64,000 nucleotides of DNA from Anaerobacillus alkaliphilus (GTDB lineage Bacteria; Bacillota; Bacilli; Bacillales; Anaerobacillaceae). The notes under the pieces were generated by a model. The model saw only the letters and a program-made list of their open reading frames with translations, did no database searches and was not told the DNA's origin. Position 1 is the stretch's first letter. Every line of letters starts with the position of its first letter. Below, in pieces: positions 25,395-34,045 of this stretch. The stretch lies in the NCBI RefSeq assembly GCF_004116265.1, contig NZ_QOUX01000030.1, forward strand, positions 1-64,000, read 5' to 3'. Both the position numbers and the translations under genes were made by a program.

Positions 25395-26231
25395 ATGTCT
25401 GAAAAAACTTTACAAGAACAAGGAGAGTTAATTGCAGTTTGTAGTGGTAAAGGTGGAGTTGGACGGACGTTGTTAACGGTAAACCTAGCCATAGCACTTA
25501 AGAAAAAAAATCTAAAAGTAAGCATCTTAGATGGAGATTTTCAATTTGGTGATGTAAACATGGCAATGGACCTTCAGTCAGCTTCAACCATCTATGAGCT
25601 TTTAAAAAACGAAACTAGAATTGATGAATTAGCACTAAATGAATTGTTAGTTACTCATCAAAGTGGAGTTAAGGTACTCCCAGCTCCTGACAGACCTGAA
25701 TTTGCTGATTTAGTTACTCCTGAGGTTGTTGACCAAGTGGTTGACATTATGGTTAGTCAGAATGACTACGTGGTTGTAGATACAGAAGTAGGATTTCAAG
25801 AGAAAAGCTTAGCGATTATAGAGAAGGCAACACAGGTTTTACTAGTAACAAATTTAGAAATTGCTACATTAAAAAATACTAAGTTAATGTTAGAAACTTT
25901 TACCACTTTAGGCTTAAGGGAAAAGGTGAAAATTATTGTAAATCAGTCGACAAAAAAAGGATTCGTTAAATTAGAAGATTTACCGTCAATCCTTGATACA
26001 GATTTACTATATTATTTACCGGATAATGATAGTGTTGCTACAAAGTCTCTTAATCAAGGGATTCCTTTTGGCGTTAGTCGTGGTAAAACCGATTTGGCAA
26101 AGGCACTTTACAAATTAGCACATCAGCTCATTGAGAAAAAAGATGTGGCCAGTTTAAAACATAACTCTAAACCTATCTTTGCAAAATTATTTACGAAACA
26201 GAAGCACATGAAAAGGAGTGGGAGAATGTGA
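25395..26231 (+). CDS. cpaE: CpaE/TadZ-like MinD-family ATPase
   Basis: A 278-residue ParA/MinD-family ATPase. The deviant Walker A CSGKGGVGRTLL is at residues 16-27, the switch region follows as LDGDFQFGDVNMAMDL, and DTEVGFQEKSL occupies the position of Walker B. It lacks the N-terminal receiver-like domain of Caulobacter CpaE/TadZ. In Tad systems this protein localises the assembly machinery at the pole or membrane. RBS GGGGGTGA. It overlaps cpaF by 4 nt. Confidence 0.9.
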   Translation: MSEKTLQEQGELIAVCSGKGGVGRTLLTVNLAIALKKKNLKVSILDGDFQFGDVNMAMDLQSASTIYELLKNETRIDELALNELLVTHQSGVKVLPAPDRPEFADLVTPEVVDQVVDIMVSQNDYVVVDTEVGFQEKSLAIIEKATQVLLVTNLEIATLKNTKLMLETFTTLGLREKVKIIVNQSTKKGFVKLEDLPSILDTDLLYYLPDNDSVATKSLNQGIPFGVSRGKTDLAKALYKLAHQLIEKKDVASLKHNSKPIFAKLFTKQKHMKRSGRM

Positions 26232-27829
26232 GTTTACTAAAAAGGATCCAAGCAAAACAACAAACTCAAGCCCAATCAGCTCCTAGCTTAAGTCCAATCT
26301 ATAACGATTCCTTAGATAATGATAGCCTTCTAGAGGAAAAGGTAAAAAGAAAAATACAGTTACAAGTTCAGTTAGCGGAAAAAGAAACTAGTGCTACCGT
26401 GGCTGTTGAGGAACGATATATAAACGAGGAAGTAAGGCCCAGACTGTCACCTGTTTCAACATCCGTTTCAAGTGAAGAAAAACAGGATCTAATGAAGAGT
26501 TTTCGAGAGTTAACCGAAAAGAACACTACAAAACAGGTCAAAAGTAATCAAACGGAAGTCTTGCAAAGCTCTGATCTAGAAGATCGATTAAAGAATGAGA
26601 TACATAAAAAGATCATTAATGAGTTTAAAAATTCCGATATTGATGAGATTGCTTCGAAACTAGAAAACATTATGTCTCAAATTCTTGATGAAGATAAATC
26701 ATTTCGAGGAAATATTAATTCGCAAAAAGTTATCAATGAATTAACGAATGACTTAACTGGTTTTGGTCCAATTAATCCTCTTTTAATGGATTCAGCTGTC
26801 TCAGAGGTAATGGTCAATGGACCTGACCAGGTCTTTGCTGAGCGCAAAGGTAAGCTTGAACTAACAAATGTAAAGTTTCGAGATAATGATCATGTCTTGC
26901 AAGTGATTGAAAAGATAGTAGCTCCTATTGGGCGGCGAATTGATGAGAGTAGTCCAATGGTTGACGCTAGATTACCGGATGGTTCTCGTGTAAATGCAAT
27001 TATTCCTCCTTTAGCTTTAAATGGACCAACAATTACAATACGAAAGTTTGCTGAAGATCCATTTAAAGTTTCTGATTTGGTTCGTTTTGGAACACTTACT
27101 GAAGAGATGGCAGTTTTCTTAGATGCTTGTGTAAAATCGGCTTTAAATATCTTTGTTAGTGGTGGAACAGGTTCGGGAAAAACGACGACACTTAATGTGT
27201 TATCTTCGTTTATTCCAGAAGATGAACGGATTATTACGATTGAAGATGCTGCAGAATTGCAACTTGGTCAGGACCATGTGATTTCTTTAGAAACAAGACC
27301 GCCCAATATTGAAGGGAAGGGTGCTATTTCAATTCGTGATCTCGTTCGAAATTCACTCAGGATGAGACCGGACCGGATTGTCATTGGTGAGGTGCGTGGT
27401 GCCGAGGCGTTGGATATGCTTCAAGCGATGAATACAGGTCATGATGGTTCACTAGCTACCGGCCACTCCAATAGTCCTAGGGACATGTTGTCTCGTTTAG
27501 AAACAATGGTTTTACTTGGAGGAGTTGACCTCCCAGTACGAGCAATCCGTGAGCAGATTGCTGGTGCCATCGACCTTATTATCCAACAGTCTAGATTAAA
27601 AGATGGTACTAGAAAAATCACGAATATAACTGAAGTGCAAGGATTAGAGGGTGACGTTATTGTCTTACAAGACCTTTTTGCCTTTCAGCAAAAAGGAGTA
27701 GATGATCAAGGGAAAATCATTGGCAAGCTTGTTCCTACAGGAGTTCGTCCTAAATTCTATAGTCGCCTAGAAAACACAGGTCTCTATATTCCACCGAGTG
27801 TATTCATCGAAGAGGAGGACGTAATGTAA
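26228..27829 (+). CDS. cpaF: Tad pilus secretion ATPase CpaF/TadA
   Basis: A 533-residue VirB11/PilT-family hexameric ATPase that powers pilus assembly. A variable, charged N-terminal region (to about 155) is followed by the N-terminal ATPase domain (GFGPINPLLMDSAVSEVMVNG). Walker A is SGGTGSGKTTT (about 313-323), the Asp box IITIEDAAELQL, and Walker B/His box RIVIGEVRGAEALDMLQAMNTGHDGSLATGHSN in pieces. GTG start overlapping cpaE (GTGAG). It overlaps tadB by 1 nt. It is the central motor of the locus. Confidence 0.96.
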   Translation: MSLLKRIQAKQQTQAQSAPSLSPIYNDSLDNDSLLEEKVKRKIQLQVQLAEKETSATVAVEERYINEEVRPRLSPVSTSVSSEEKQDLMKSFRELTEKNTTKQVKSNQTEVLQSSDLEDRLKNEIHKKIINEFKNSDIDEIASKLENIMSQILDEDKSFRGNINSQKVINELTNDLTGFGPINPLLMDSAVSEVMVNGPDQVFAERKGKLELTNVKFRDNDHVLQVIEKIVAPIGRRIDESSPMVDARLPDGSRVNAIIPPLALNGPTITIRKFAEDPFKVSDLVRFGTLTEEMAVFLDACVKSALNIFVSGGTGSGKTTTLNVLSSFIPEDERIITIEDAAELQLGQDHVISLETRPPNIEGKGAISIRDLVRNSLRMRPDRIVIGEVRGAEALDMLQAMNTGHDGSLATGHSNSPRDMLSRLETMVLLGGVDLPVRAIREQIAGAIDLIIQQSRLKDGTRKITNITEVQGLEGDVIVLQDLFAFQQKGVDDQGKIIGKLVPTGVRPKFYSRLENTGLYIPPSVFIEEEDVM

Positions 27830-28794
27830 TGGAGCAGCTGTTACTATTCTTAATTCTTATTTCTTCTAGCTTATTGTTTGGAGCATTATTTAAAATGCTC
27901 CTTTTCTCAAAGAAAAAAACCAATCAACGTTTAGAGCATTACCTTAATCTAGAGACAAAAGAAGAGAGTCAAAATAAAAAGGAATTTACATTTGCTTTGA
28001 ATTTGCGACTGGCAAATGAGGTGCTAAAAAAGAAACTTCTTCGTAAAACTAAAAATAAAAATTTAGAGCTGTTAATAAAAAGCTCTGGTATTCCGATTAA
28101 ACCTGATGAGTTTACAGCTTTTCGAATAATTGGTGCTTTACTTATTGGCTTACTTTTAAATTTACTACTAGGAAATATGTTGTTTTTATTTCTAGGAATT
28201 ATAATTGGTTATGTGTTGCCGGTCTTTTGGGTGAAAAAGAAACATGCACAACGGCTACGCCAATTTAATGAAGGGTTACCTGATATGATTGTAACCATTA
28301 TTGGTTCATTACGGGCGGGATTTAGTTTTCAACAAGCCTTAAAGTCCGTTGTTGATGAGAGTGACTCACCAATTAAAGATGAGATGGATATTGTGATTAA
28401 GGAAATGCAGTACGGTCGGACAATTGAAGAGGCATTGAACGAATTAAAGGAAAGAATGCCAAGCGATGACTTAGATTTAATGATCCAAGCAATCTTAATT
28501 CAGCGTCAAGTTGGTGGAAACCTGGCAACAATCCTTGAAAAAATTGTTGAAACAATTCGGGACCGTACAAAAATCCAACAACAAATTCAAACCTTAACGG
28601 CGCAAGGAAGACTTTCTGGGATGGTAATTGGTTTTCTTCCAATCATTTTAGGTGTAGTTATATTTTTAATAAATCCAGGCTACATAAGTTCCCTTTTCAC
28701 AAATCCAATTGGGCTAGTATTAGTAGGGCTAGGACTGTTTTTTGGCATTTTAGGGATTATCTTTATTCGAAAAGTAACGACAATTGAGGTGTAG
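27829..28794 (+). CDS. tadB: Tad pilus inner-membrane platform protein TadB
   Basis: A 321-residue type II secretion F-domain membrane protein. Hydrophobic helices are at about 5-25, 101-140 and 258-318, with the cytoplasmic T2SSF core LPDMIVTIIGSLRAGFSFQQAL and VDESDSPIKDEMDIVIKEM. The LRAGFSFQQA pattern is diagnostic for TadB. It forms the membrane platform with TadC on which CpaF acts. Start codon shares one base with the cpaF stop (TAATG). Confidence 0.94.
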   Translation: MEQLLLFLILISSSLLFGALFKMLLFSKKKTNQRLEHYLNLETKEESQNKKEFTFALNLRLANEVLKKKLLRKTKNKNLELLIKSSGIPIKPDEFTAFRIIGALLIGLLLNLLLGNMLFLFLGIIIGYVLPVFWVKKKHAQRLRQFNEGLPDMIVTIIGSLRAGFSFQQALKSVVDESDSPIKDEMDIVIKEMQYGRTIEEALNELKERMPSDDLDLMIQAILIQRQVGGNLATILEKIVETIRDRTKIQQQIQTLTAQGRLSGMVIGFLPIILGVVIFLINPGYISSLFTNPIGLVLVGLGLFFGILGIIFIRKVTTIEV

Positions 28795-28797
28795 GCA

Positions 28798-29724
28798 ATG
28801 ATGTATCTTACATTCTTTCTGACTATTACATTGCTTGTAGTAGCAGTACTTATATCAAAACAGCAAAAGCCCCCGAAAAAGAAAAATCATCGAATTGAAC
28901 TACTGCTAAGTTCAATTCCTCAGGAAGATAATCCTGAAGAAAATCAACAAGAATCAAAAGACTCTTTATTTCGAAGGGTATTCCAACCGATAGTACATGA
29001 CTATAAGAGAAGCTTTAAACAGCGGGTACCTGGAGAAAAGGTAGCCAAAATAGAACAGAAACTCTTACAGGCCGGGAGTCCTTTTAATATGACACCAGTT
29101 GAATTTCGATTGCTTCAGCTAGGTTTATTTATTTTACTACCAACCCTTTTTGGGCTCTATGGATTACTACTAAAAAATGAAGCAAGTGCGGTAATACTAT
29201 TTGGGTTAATTGGATTAGTAGTCAGCTTAGTTCTTCCCAATTATTATTTAAAACAAAAAGCTAAAGCAAGAGGCAAACAAGCCTTAAAAGAACTTCCTGA
29301 TACGCTTGACCTTCTTACAGTTAGCTTAGAAGCAGGTCTTGGCTTTGATGCAGCCCTAAGTAAAATCGTTGCCAAGAAAGACGGCGTCCTGTCAGATGAA
29401 CTAACTAGATGCTTAGAAGAAATGCGACTTGGTAGAACAAGAAGAGAAGCTTTAACTGGAGTAAAAGAGCGAATAGTCGTACAAGAAATAAGTGTGTTAA
29501 TTAATAGTATTCTTCAGGCAGAGAAACTTGGTATTGGTATGGTTCAAGTGTTAAGGGTACAATCGCAAGATGTTCGAGATCGTCGCAAACAACGGGCTGA
29601 AGAAGAGGCAATGAAGGCTCCAATTAAAATGTTATTTCCACTTGTTCTTTTTATCTTCCCAAGTTTATTTATCGTTCTTTTAGGACCTGCAATGATACAA
29701 CTAATAGAAACATTCAGTAAGTGA
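28798..29724 (+). CDS. tadC: Tad pilus inner-membrane platform protein TadC
   Basis: A 308-residue second T2SSF-domain platform protein: LPDTLDLLTVSLEAGLGFDAAL, CLEEMRLGRTRREAL and QAEKLGIGMVQVLRVQSQD, with C-terminal helix MLFPLVLFIFPSLFIVLLGP. An N-terminal helix is at about 3-20 and a pair of helices at about 100-150. It follows tadB by 3 nt with tandem ATGATG starts. It is the last gene of the Tad locus and is followed by a strong terminator. No secretin gene is present, as expected for a Gram-positive Tad system. Confidence 0.94.
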   Translation: MMYLTFFLTITLLVVAVLISKQQKPPKKKNHRIELLLSSIPQEDNPEENQQESKDSLFRRVFQPIVHDYKRSFKQRVPGEKVAKIEQKLLQAGSPFNMTPVEFRLLQLGLFILLPTLFGLYGLLLKNEASAVILFGLIGLVVSLVLPNYYLKQKAKARGKQALKELPDTLDLLTVSLEAGLGFDAALSKIVAKKDGVLSDELTRCLEEMRLGRTRREALTGVKERIVVQEISVLINSILQAEKLGIGMVQVLRVQSQDVRDRRKQRAEEEAMKAPIKMLFPLVLFIFPSLFIVLLGPAMIQLIETFSK

Positions 29725-29767
29725 AAACGAGTCTCAAGGAAAAATATTTCCTTAAGGCTCGTTTTTA
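29724..29767. terminator. Bidirectional terminator between tadC and modC
   Basis: AAAACGAG...CAAGGAAAAATATTTCCTTAAG...CTCGTTTTT: a two-part stem with T tracts for both converging operons. Confidence 0.88.
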
Positions 29768-30796
29768 GTCCATAAAAAGTATTTTATCAAAAGGGACATA
29801 AAGCAACAAATCACCTTTCATAATCCCCTCCAATGAAGATTTAGAAACAACCACATGGAAAGTGACATTTGCTACGACCACAGACACAGTAGCGCGATCT
29901 ATCCCATCAACTACACTTGTAATTGCATATGGGAATGTATTGGCCCTATCATTACTAGCAACAAAGGAAAGGTCATAGCTGTGAATTCCTAGATACCTTT
30001 TAGTAGTCAAAACACAGTCTTCTAGTTCTAGCTCAATCCCGTCTAAAACAACAGAATTACCATTCATCCACCTAATTTCAAATACATTCTCACACCCAAC
30101 AATCTTTGCAGCTGATTTGCTAATTGGTCGCTCTAGTACCTCTTGCTTTGTTCCAAACTGAATGTTTCTGCCGCTATCGTACAAACAAAGATAATCACAG
30201 ATTCGGTATGCTTCCTCAATATTATGGGTAACAAAAAGAACGACCCCAGAGAAGTTCTTTTTAATAATCGCCAATAATTCTAATTCAAGCTGCTTTTTTA
30301 CGTGTTGGTCAAGCGCTGAAAATGGTTCATCCAATAGAAGGATTTCAGGCTCTGTGACTAATGTTCTAGCAAGAGCTACTCGTTGCTGCTGCCCACCAGA
30401 TAATTCATTAGGATAGCGATTTTCTAGTCCAGTAAGTTGAACCACTTCGAGCATCTCAGAAACTTTTTTAGTCTTTTCAATTCTGCTCATTCCGTTTAAG
30501 CCAAAACCAATGTTTTCCGAAACAGTTAGGTGGGGAAACAGGGCATAATTTTGAAAGACATAACCAACTTTTCTTTTTCTTGTCGGGATGTTTATCTTCT
30601 TTTTAGGATCGAAAACCACATGGTTACCGATTGATATGTTACCTGAGTCTGGGTTTAATAGGCCGGCTATCGCTTGTAGCGTTAAACTTTTACCACAACC
30701 AGAAGGGCCCAATATTCCGACAATCCCTTTTTCTACTTGGAAGGCAACATCGAGGTTAAATTCTCCCAGAGATTTCTTGATATTGATGTTTATCAT
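29765..30796 (-). CDS. modC: Molybdate ABC transporter ATP-binding protein ModC
   Basis: A 343-residue ABC ATPase: Walker A GPSGCGKS (about 33-40), Q-loop FQNYALFPHLT, signature LSGGQQQRVALAR, Walker B ILLLDEPFSALD and H-loop FVTHN. The C-terminal ~110 residues form a TOBE/MOP-like domain (ATVSVVVANVTFHVVV) usual for oxyanion importers. It is third in modA-modB-modC, overlapping modB by 1 nt. With ModB it drives molybdate uptake for the bis-MGD of FdhA; tungstate or sulfate cannot be excluded from sequence alone. Confidence 0.93.
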   Translation of the reverse strand: MININIKKSLGEFNLDVAFQVEKGIVGILGPSGCGKSLTLQAIAGLLNPDSGNISIGNHVVFDPKKKINIPTRKRKVGYVFQNYALFPHLTVSENIGFGLNGMSRIEKTKKVSEMLEVVQLTGLENRYPNELSGGQQQRVALARTLVTEPEILLLDEPFSALDQHVKKQLELELLAIIKKNFSGVVLFVTHNIEEAYRICDYLCLYDSGRNIQFGTKQEVLERPISKSAAKIVGCENVFEIRWMNGNSVVLDGIELELEDCVLTTKRYLGIHSYDLSFVASNDRANTFPYAITSVVDGIDRATVSVVVANVTFHVVVSKSSLEGIMKGDLLLYVPFDKILFMD

Positions 30797-31476
30797 TATC
30801 TTCTTCCCCCTATAGAAACTTTTTTCTCAAGGCGGTTTATTGTGAAAAGCACAATAAGGGCAACGACGGTCATGATAAAAACAAGGACATTAGCTAATTC
30901 GCGATTACCAGCGAGAAGTGCATCATAAATAGCAATGGGCATTGTCATTGTTTTATTTGGGATACTTCCAGCGACCATTAAGGTTGTACCAAAATCACCT
31001 AAAGCCCGAGCGAAGCCTAGAGTAATACCGGCAACAATTCCACGCCATGCTAATGGGATAATAACCGTAAAGAAAATATTGAGTTCCGTTCGCCCCAATA
31101 CTCTAGCTGCATTGACAATATTAGGGTCAATGTTGGAGAATGCAGCCTTTGCAGATTTAATTAGAAACGGAATTGAAACAACCATTGCGGCTATAATCGC
31201 ACCAGTTGGAGTAAATACTATCATAATTTGAAAGTTTTCCTCGAGAAATTTGCCAATTGTGCTTTGCCGACCTAACAGAACAAGTAAATAGTACCCTAAA
31301 ACCGTTGGCGGTAATACGATTGGTAATGTAATCAAAGTATCAAGTACATCAGCAAATTTACTTTTAGAGCGACTTAAGAAAAATGCAATCGGTAAGCCAA
31401 TAATAATAGTGAAAAGAGTTGCTGTTAAAGCAACTCTTAAAGATAAGAACAAGGGGAATAAATTAATTTGATCCAT
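30796..31476 (-). CDS. modB: Molybdate ABC transporter permease ModB
   Basis: A 226-residue permease with about five helices and the EAA-like cytoplasmic loop NAARVLGRTELNIFFTVIIP, followed by GFARALGDFGTTLMVAGSIP, which is characteristic of ModB. RBS AAGGAG before the ATG. It lies 12 nt downstream of modA and overlaps modC. The transporter would supply molybdenum for the formate dehydrogenase encoded about 9 kb away. Confidence 0.95.
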   Translation of the reverse strand: MDQINLFPLFLSLRVALTATLFTIIIGLPIAFFLSRSKSKFADVLDTLITLPIVLPPTVLGYYLLVLLGRQSTIGKFLEENFQIMIVFTPTGAIIAAMVVSIPFLIKSAKAAFSNIDPNIVNAARVLGRTELNIFFTVIIPLAWRGIVAGITLGFARALGDFGTTLMVAGSIPNKTMTMPIAIYDALLAGNRELANVLVFIMTVVALIVLFTINRLEKKVSIGGRR

Positions 31477-31488
31477 AGAAAAAACTCC

Positions 31489-32247
31489 TTAAGGAATGCT
31501 ATACCCATACTTTTCTAAAATTATTTGGGCTTCTTCACTAAAGAGAAACTCAATGAACTGACGAGCTTCTTCTTGGTACTTGGTAGTAGAAAGAACGGAA
31601 ATAGGTTGTTCCAATACTTCGTGCATATGATCATCAATAAGCATGAAATTAACTTTTTCATCTTTTAAAGATAGCGCAATAAAAGCAGCTTCCACATTTC
31701 CGGTCTCGAGCAGGGTGAATGTGTCAGAGATATTTCTCCCATAAACAAGTTTCTCCTCAATATCGTCCCATATTCCGGCTTGTTCTAGAGCTTGCTTTGC
31801 AGCTAATCCATATGGCGCGTGTTCTGGATTGGCTATTGCTACTTTAATAATTGCATCATCAAGAAGATCTTCTAATTTGGTTATCGTAAAATCTTGTTCT
31901 CTTAAGGTTGCTACACCAATTCTACCCAATGCAAAGACAGGTTGGTCATCTAATAGTGCTTCAGTGTGAAAGTTTCGATAGAAGCTTGGGCTTGCAGGTG
32001 CAAAAATATCAAATGGTGCACCATTTAAAATTTGTTCCGTTAATTGACCGGAAGAACCAAAGCTAAATACAATCTTCACGTTTGTTTCTTTTTCATATTC
32101 TTCTCCAAGCTCTGTAAAGGCTTGTACTAAGTTACTTGCAGCAGCAATATGTAATTCAGGTTTTTTCTCGACAGTTGCGCAACCGGAAATGATGACAACT
32201 AGACAAAATGCTACATATAAACCTATAAAGGATTTATTTTTCATCAT
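31489..32247 (-). CDS. modA: Molybdate-binding lipoprotein ModA
   Basis: A 252-residue substrate-binding protein. A lipoprotein signal peptide ends in IISGC (Cys23), tethering it outside the membrane. The binding-protein core shows HIAAASNLVQAFTELGEEYE, FSFGSSGQLTEQILNGAPFDIFAPAS and the SDTFTLLETGNVEAAFIALS region, all typical of ModA. It is first gene of modABC. A perfect inverted repeat 45-61 nt upstream of the start (32292-32308) is a candidate operator. Confidence 0.94.
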   Translation of the reverse strand: MMKNKSFIGLYVAFCLVVIISGCATVEKKPELHIAAASNLVQAFTELGEEYEKETNVKIVFSFGSSGQLTEQILNGAPFDIFAPASPSFYRNFHTEALLDDQPVFALGRIGVATLREQDFTITKLEDLLDDAIIKVAIANPEHAPYGLAAKQALEQAGIWDDIEEKLVYGRNISDTFTLLETGNVEAAFIALSLKDEKVNFMLIDDHMHEVLEQPISVLSTTKYQEEARQFIEFLFSEEAQIILEKYGYSIP

Positions 32248-32291
32248 ATTTCTCCCACTAAAATTTGGACATAGATTACTTGTTATCCTAA

Positions 32292-32308
32292 TTATAGTTT
32301 AACTATAA
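32292..32308. promoter_or_regulatory. Inverted repeat upstream of modA
   Basis: TTATAGTT-T-AACTATAA, a perfect 8-bp inverted repeat in the divergent region between modA and the GGDEF gene. A candidate repressor or activator site; the protein that would bind it is not known. Confidence 0.4.
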
Positions 32309-32431
32309 ACCTAAAAAAAGAAAAAAGTAAGTTTTTACTAGTAATAAAAAGGGTATTAAATCATGATAAGAAATTATACAATAGAAGTAGATAAGTCAAT
32401 TTTTGTCGAAATATATATTGAGGTGTCATAG

Positions 32432-34042
32432 ATGGAAAAATATCAAAAGTTGTTTCTTGATCGAATGAAAAAAACATTTAAACAATGGGAAGAAAAAGGC
32501 TTTGTAGAAGAAGCTTCTCTGTACCGCTTTCTTCATACAGTAAAAGGAACAGCTGCCTCAATTGGACTAGTAGAGATATCGAATGAAGCGGAAAAGCGAA
32601 TGGTCAACCTTGATGAGCATGGTGAAAGACAATGGACCCAAGAGGAATGGAAGTCATTACTAGTCTTTCTAGCTGACGTTGAGCTTGAAGAAAAGGCTGG
32701 AGTTCAACTAGAAACAGAGGATGTAGAAAAAGTTACTGAGAATGAAAAGCTAATCCTTGTTGTTGATGACGACATAACCATGGTAAATTACCTGAAGGAA
32801 AACCTGGAAAACCAAGGTTATATGGTATTAGCAGCTGTGACAGGAGAAAAGGCATTACAACTGTTTTATGATCATAAACCAGATTGTATATTATTAGATT
32901 TACATCTTCCAGACCAAAACGGCTTAGAACTGTTAGAAACTATTTTAGGGAAATCGCATTCCTACTTTATTCCGATCATTATCATAAGCTCTGATGACAG
33001 AAAAGAAACGAGGATTAAGGGCTATGAAATTGGAGCTGTTGACTTTCTGGCGAAACCGTTTGCCTTTGATGAGTTAAAGGCTCGGATTGAAAACCGAATT
33101 CGCTATAAAGAGTTAATTAGCAATGCCGTATTATTAGATGAATTGACTGGTGCTTTTAATCGCAAATTTTTTAATATGGAACTAAATCGTTATTTATATG
33201 AGTTAAATAGAAGAAAAGATATATTATCGTTAGTTATTCTAGATTTAGATCATTTTAAACGTGTGAATGACACCTATGGTCACAATATTGGAGATGTGGT
33301 TCTGAGGGGCTTTGCCCAATTTATTATGGCAAACAAACGAAGTTCTGATTACTTAATTAGGTATGGTGGTGAAGAGTTTATTTTGCTTTTGCCACACACC
33401 AAAAGAGAAGATGCTGAAATATTCATTAATCGCTTACTAGCGGACTTTGCTGCAGTATCTTTCCCAACAGACAAAGGTTCATTATCTATCACATTTTCAG
33501 CAGGTATTGTTGAGGTTGAAAATCCCAACATTCCTATTGAAGATTATGTAAAGATGGCAGACCAAGCATTGTATCAAGCAAAAGACCTTGGAAGAAACCA
33601 AGTGATTGTGTACGAAGATACTGTCAATGAAACGACGAGTCATAAAGTCATTCGAATTGCTGTTATTGATGATGATCCGGTCGTCCACCAGCTAGTGAAT
33701 GACCGTTTAGGTAAACTTTCCTTTGGGAACATTGAAGTAGACATTAAGTCATACCGCGAGGGCGAGTCATTCTTTCAATCTAAATGGCATAATCAGGGCG
33801 GGAGAACGCTTGTTTTGCTTGATGGCATAATGCCTAGGATGGATGGATTAGAAGTTCTCCGAAAGCTAAGACAAGACTATGACGAAAATAGTTATGTTGT
33901 GCTTATGTTAACGGGAAGAAAAAGTGAGAAGGATATTGTTAAAGCATTAGAATTAGGTGCGGATGATTATCTAACAAAACCATTTAGTATGGCAGAGTTA
34001 GAAGCAAGAGTAAAACGATTAGTTAAAAGGATGATGATGTAA
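32432..34042 (+). CDS. Hpt-REC-GGDEF-REC diguanylate cyclase
   Basis: A 536-residue multi-domain signalling protein. Domains in order: an Hpt-like N-terminus (HTVKGTAASIGL, His35); a receiver (about 106-225, VVDDD, phospho-acceptor Asp156, Lys in AKPF); a GGDEF domain (about 232-395) with the active-site motif RYGGEEF (312-316 for GGEEF); and a second receiver (about 406-534, Asp464, TKPF). RSSD (303-306), five residues before GGEEF, matches the RxxD allosteric I-site. It should therefore make c-di-GMP and be feedback-inhibited. RBS GAGGTG. It heads an operon with a HEAT protein and a glycosyltransferase, and an adjacent hybrid kinase may phosphorylate it. Confidence 0.92.
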   Translation: MEKYQKLFLDRMKKTFKQWEEKGFVEEASLYRFLHTVKGTAASIGLVEISNEAEKRMVNLDEHGERQWTQEEWKSLLVFLADVELEEKAGVQLETEDVEKVTENEKLILVVDDDITMVNYLKENLENQGYMVLAAVTGEKALQLFYDHKPDCILLDLHLPDQNGLELLETILGKSHSYFIPIIIISSDDRKETRIKGYEIGAVDFLAKPFAFDELKARIENRIRYKELISNAVLLDELTGAFNRKFFNMELNRYLYELNRRKDILSLVILDLDHFKRVNDTYGHNIGDVVLRGFAQFIMANKRSSDYLIRYGGEEFILLLPHTKREDAEIFINRLLADFAAVSFPTDKGSLSITFSAGIVEVENPNIPIEDYVKMADQALYQAKDLGRNQVIVYEDTVNETTSHKVIRIAVIDDDPVVHQLVNDRLGKLSFGNIEVDIKSYREGESFFQSKWHNQGGRTLVLLDGIMPRMDGLEVLRKLRQDYDENSYVVLMLTGRKSEKDIVKALELGADDYLTKPFSMAELEARVKRLVKRMMM

Positions 34043-34045
34043 CAA

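Noticed and set aside
32248-32431. Molybdenum cofactor riboswitch before modA
   Set aside because: No Moco-riboswitch consensus could be found; only a short palindrome is present.
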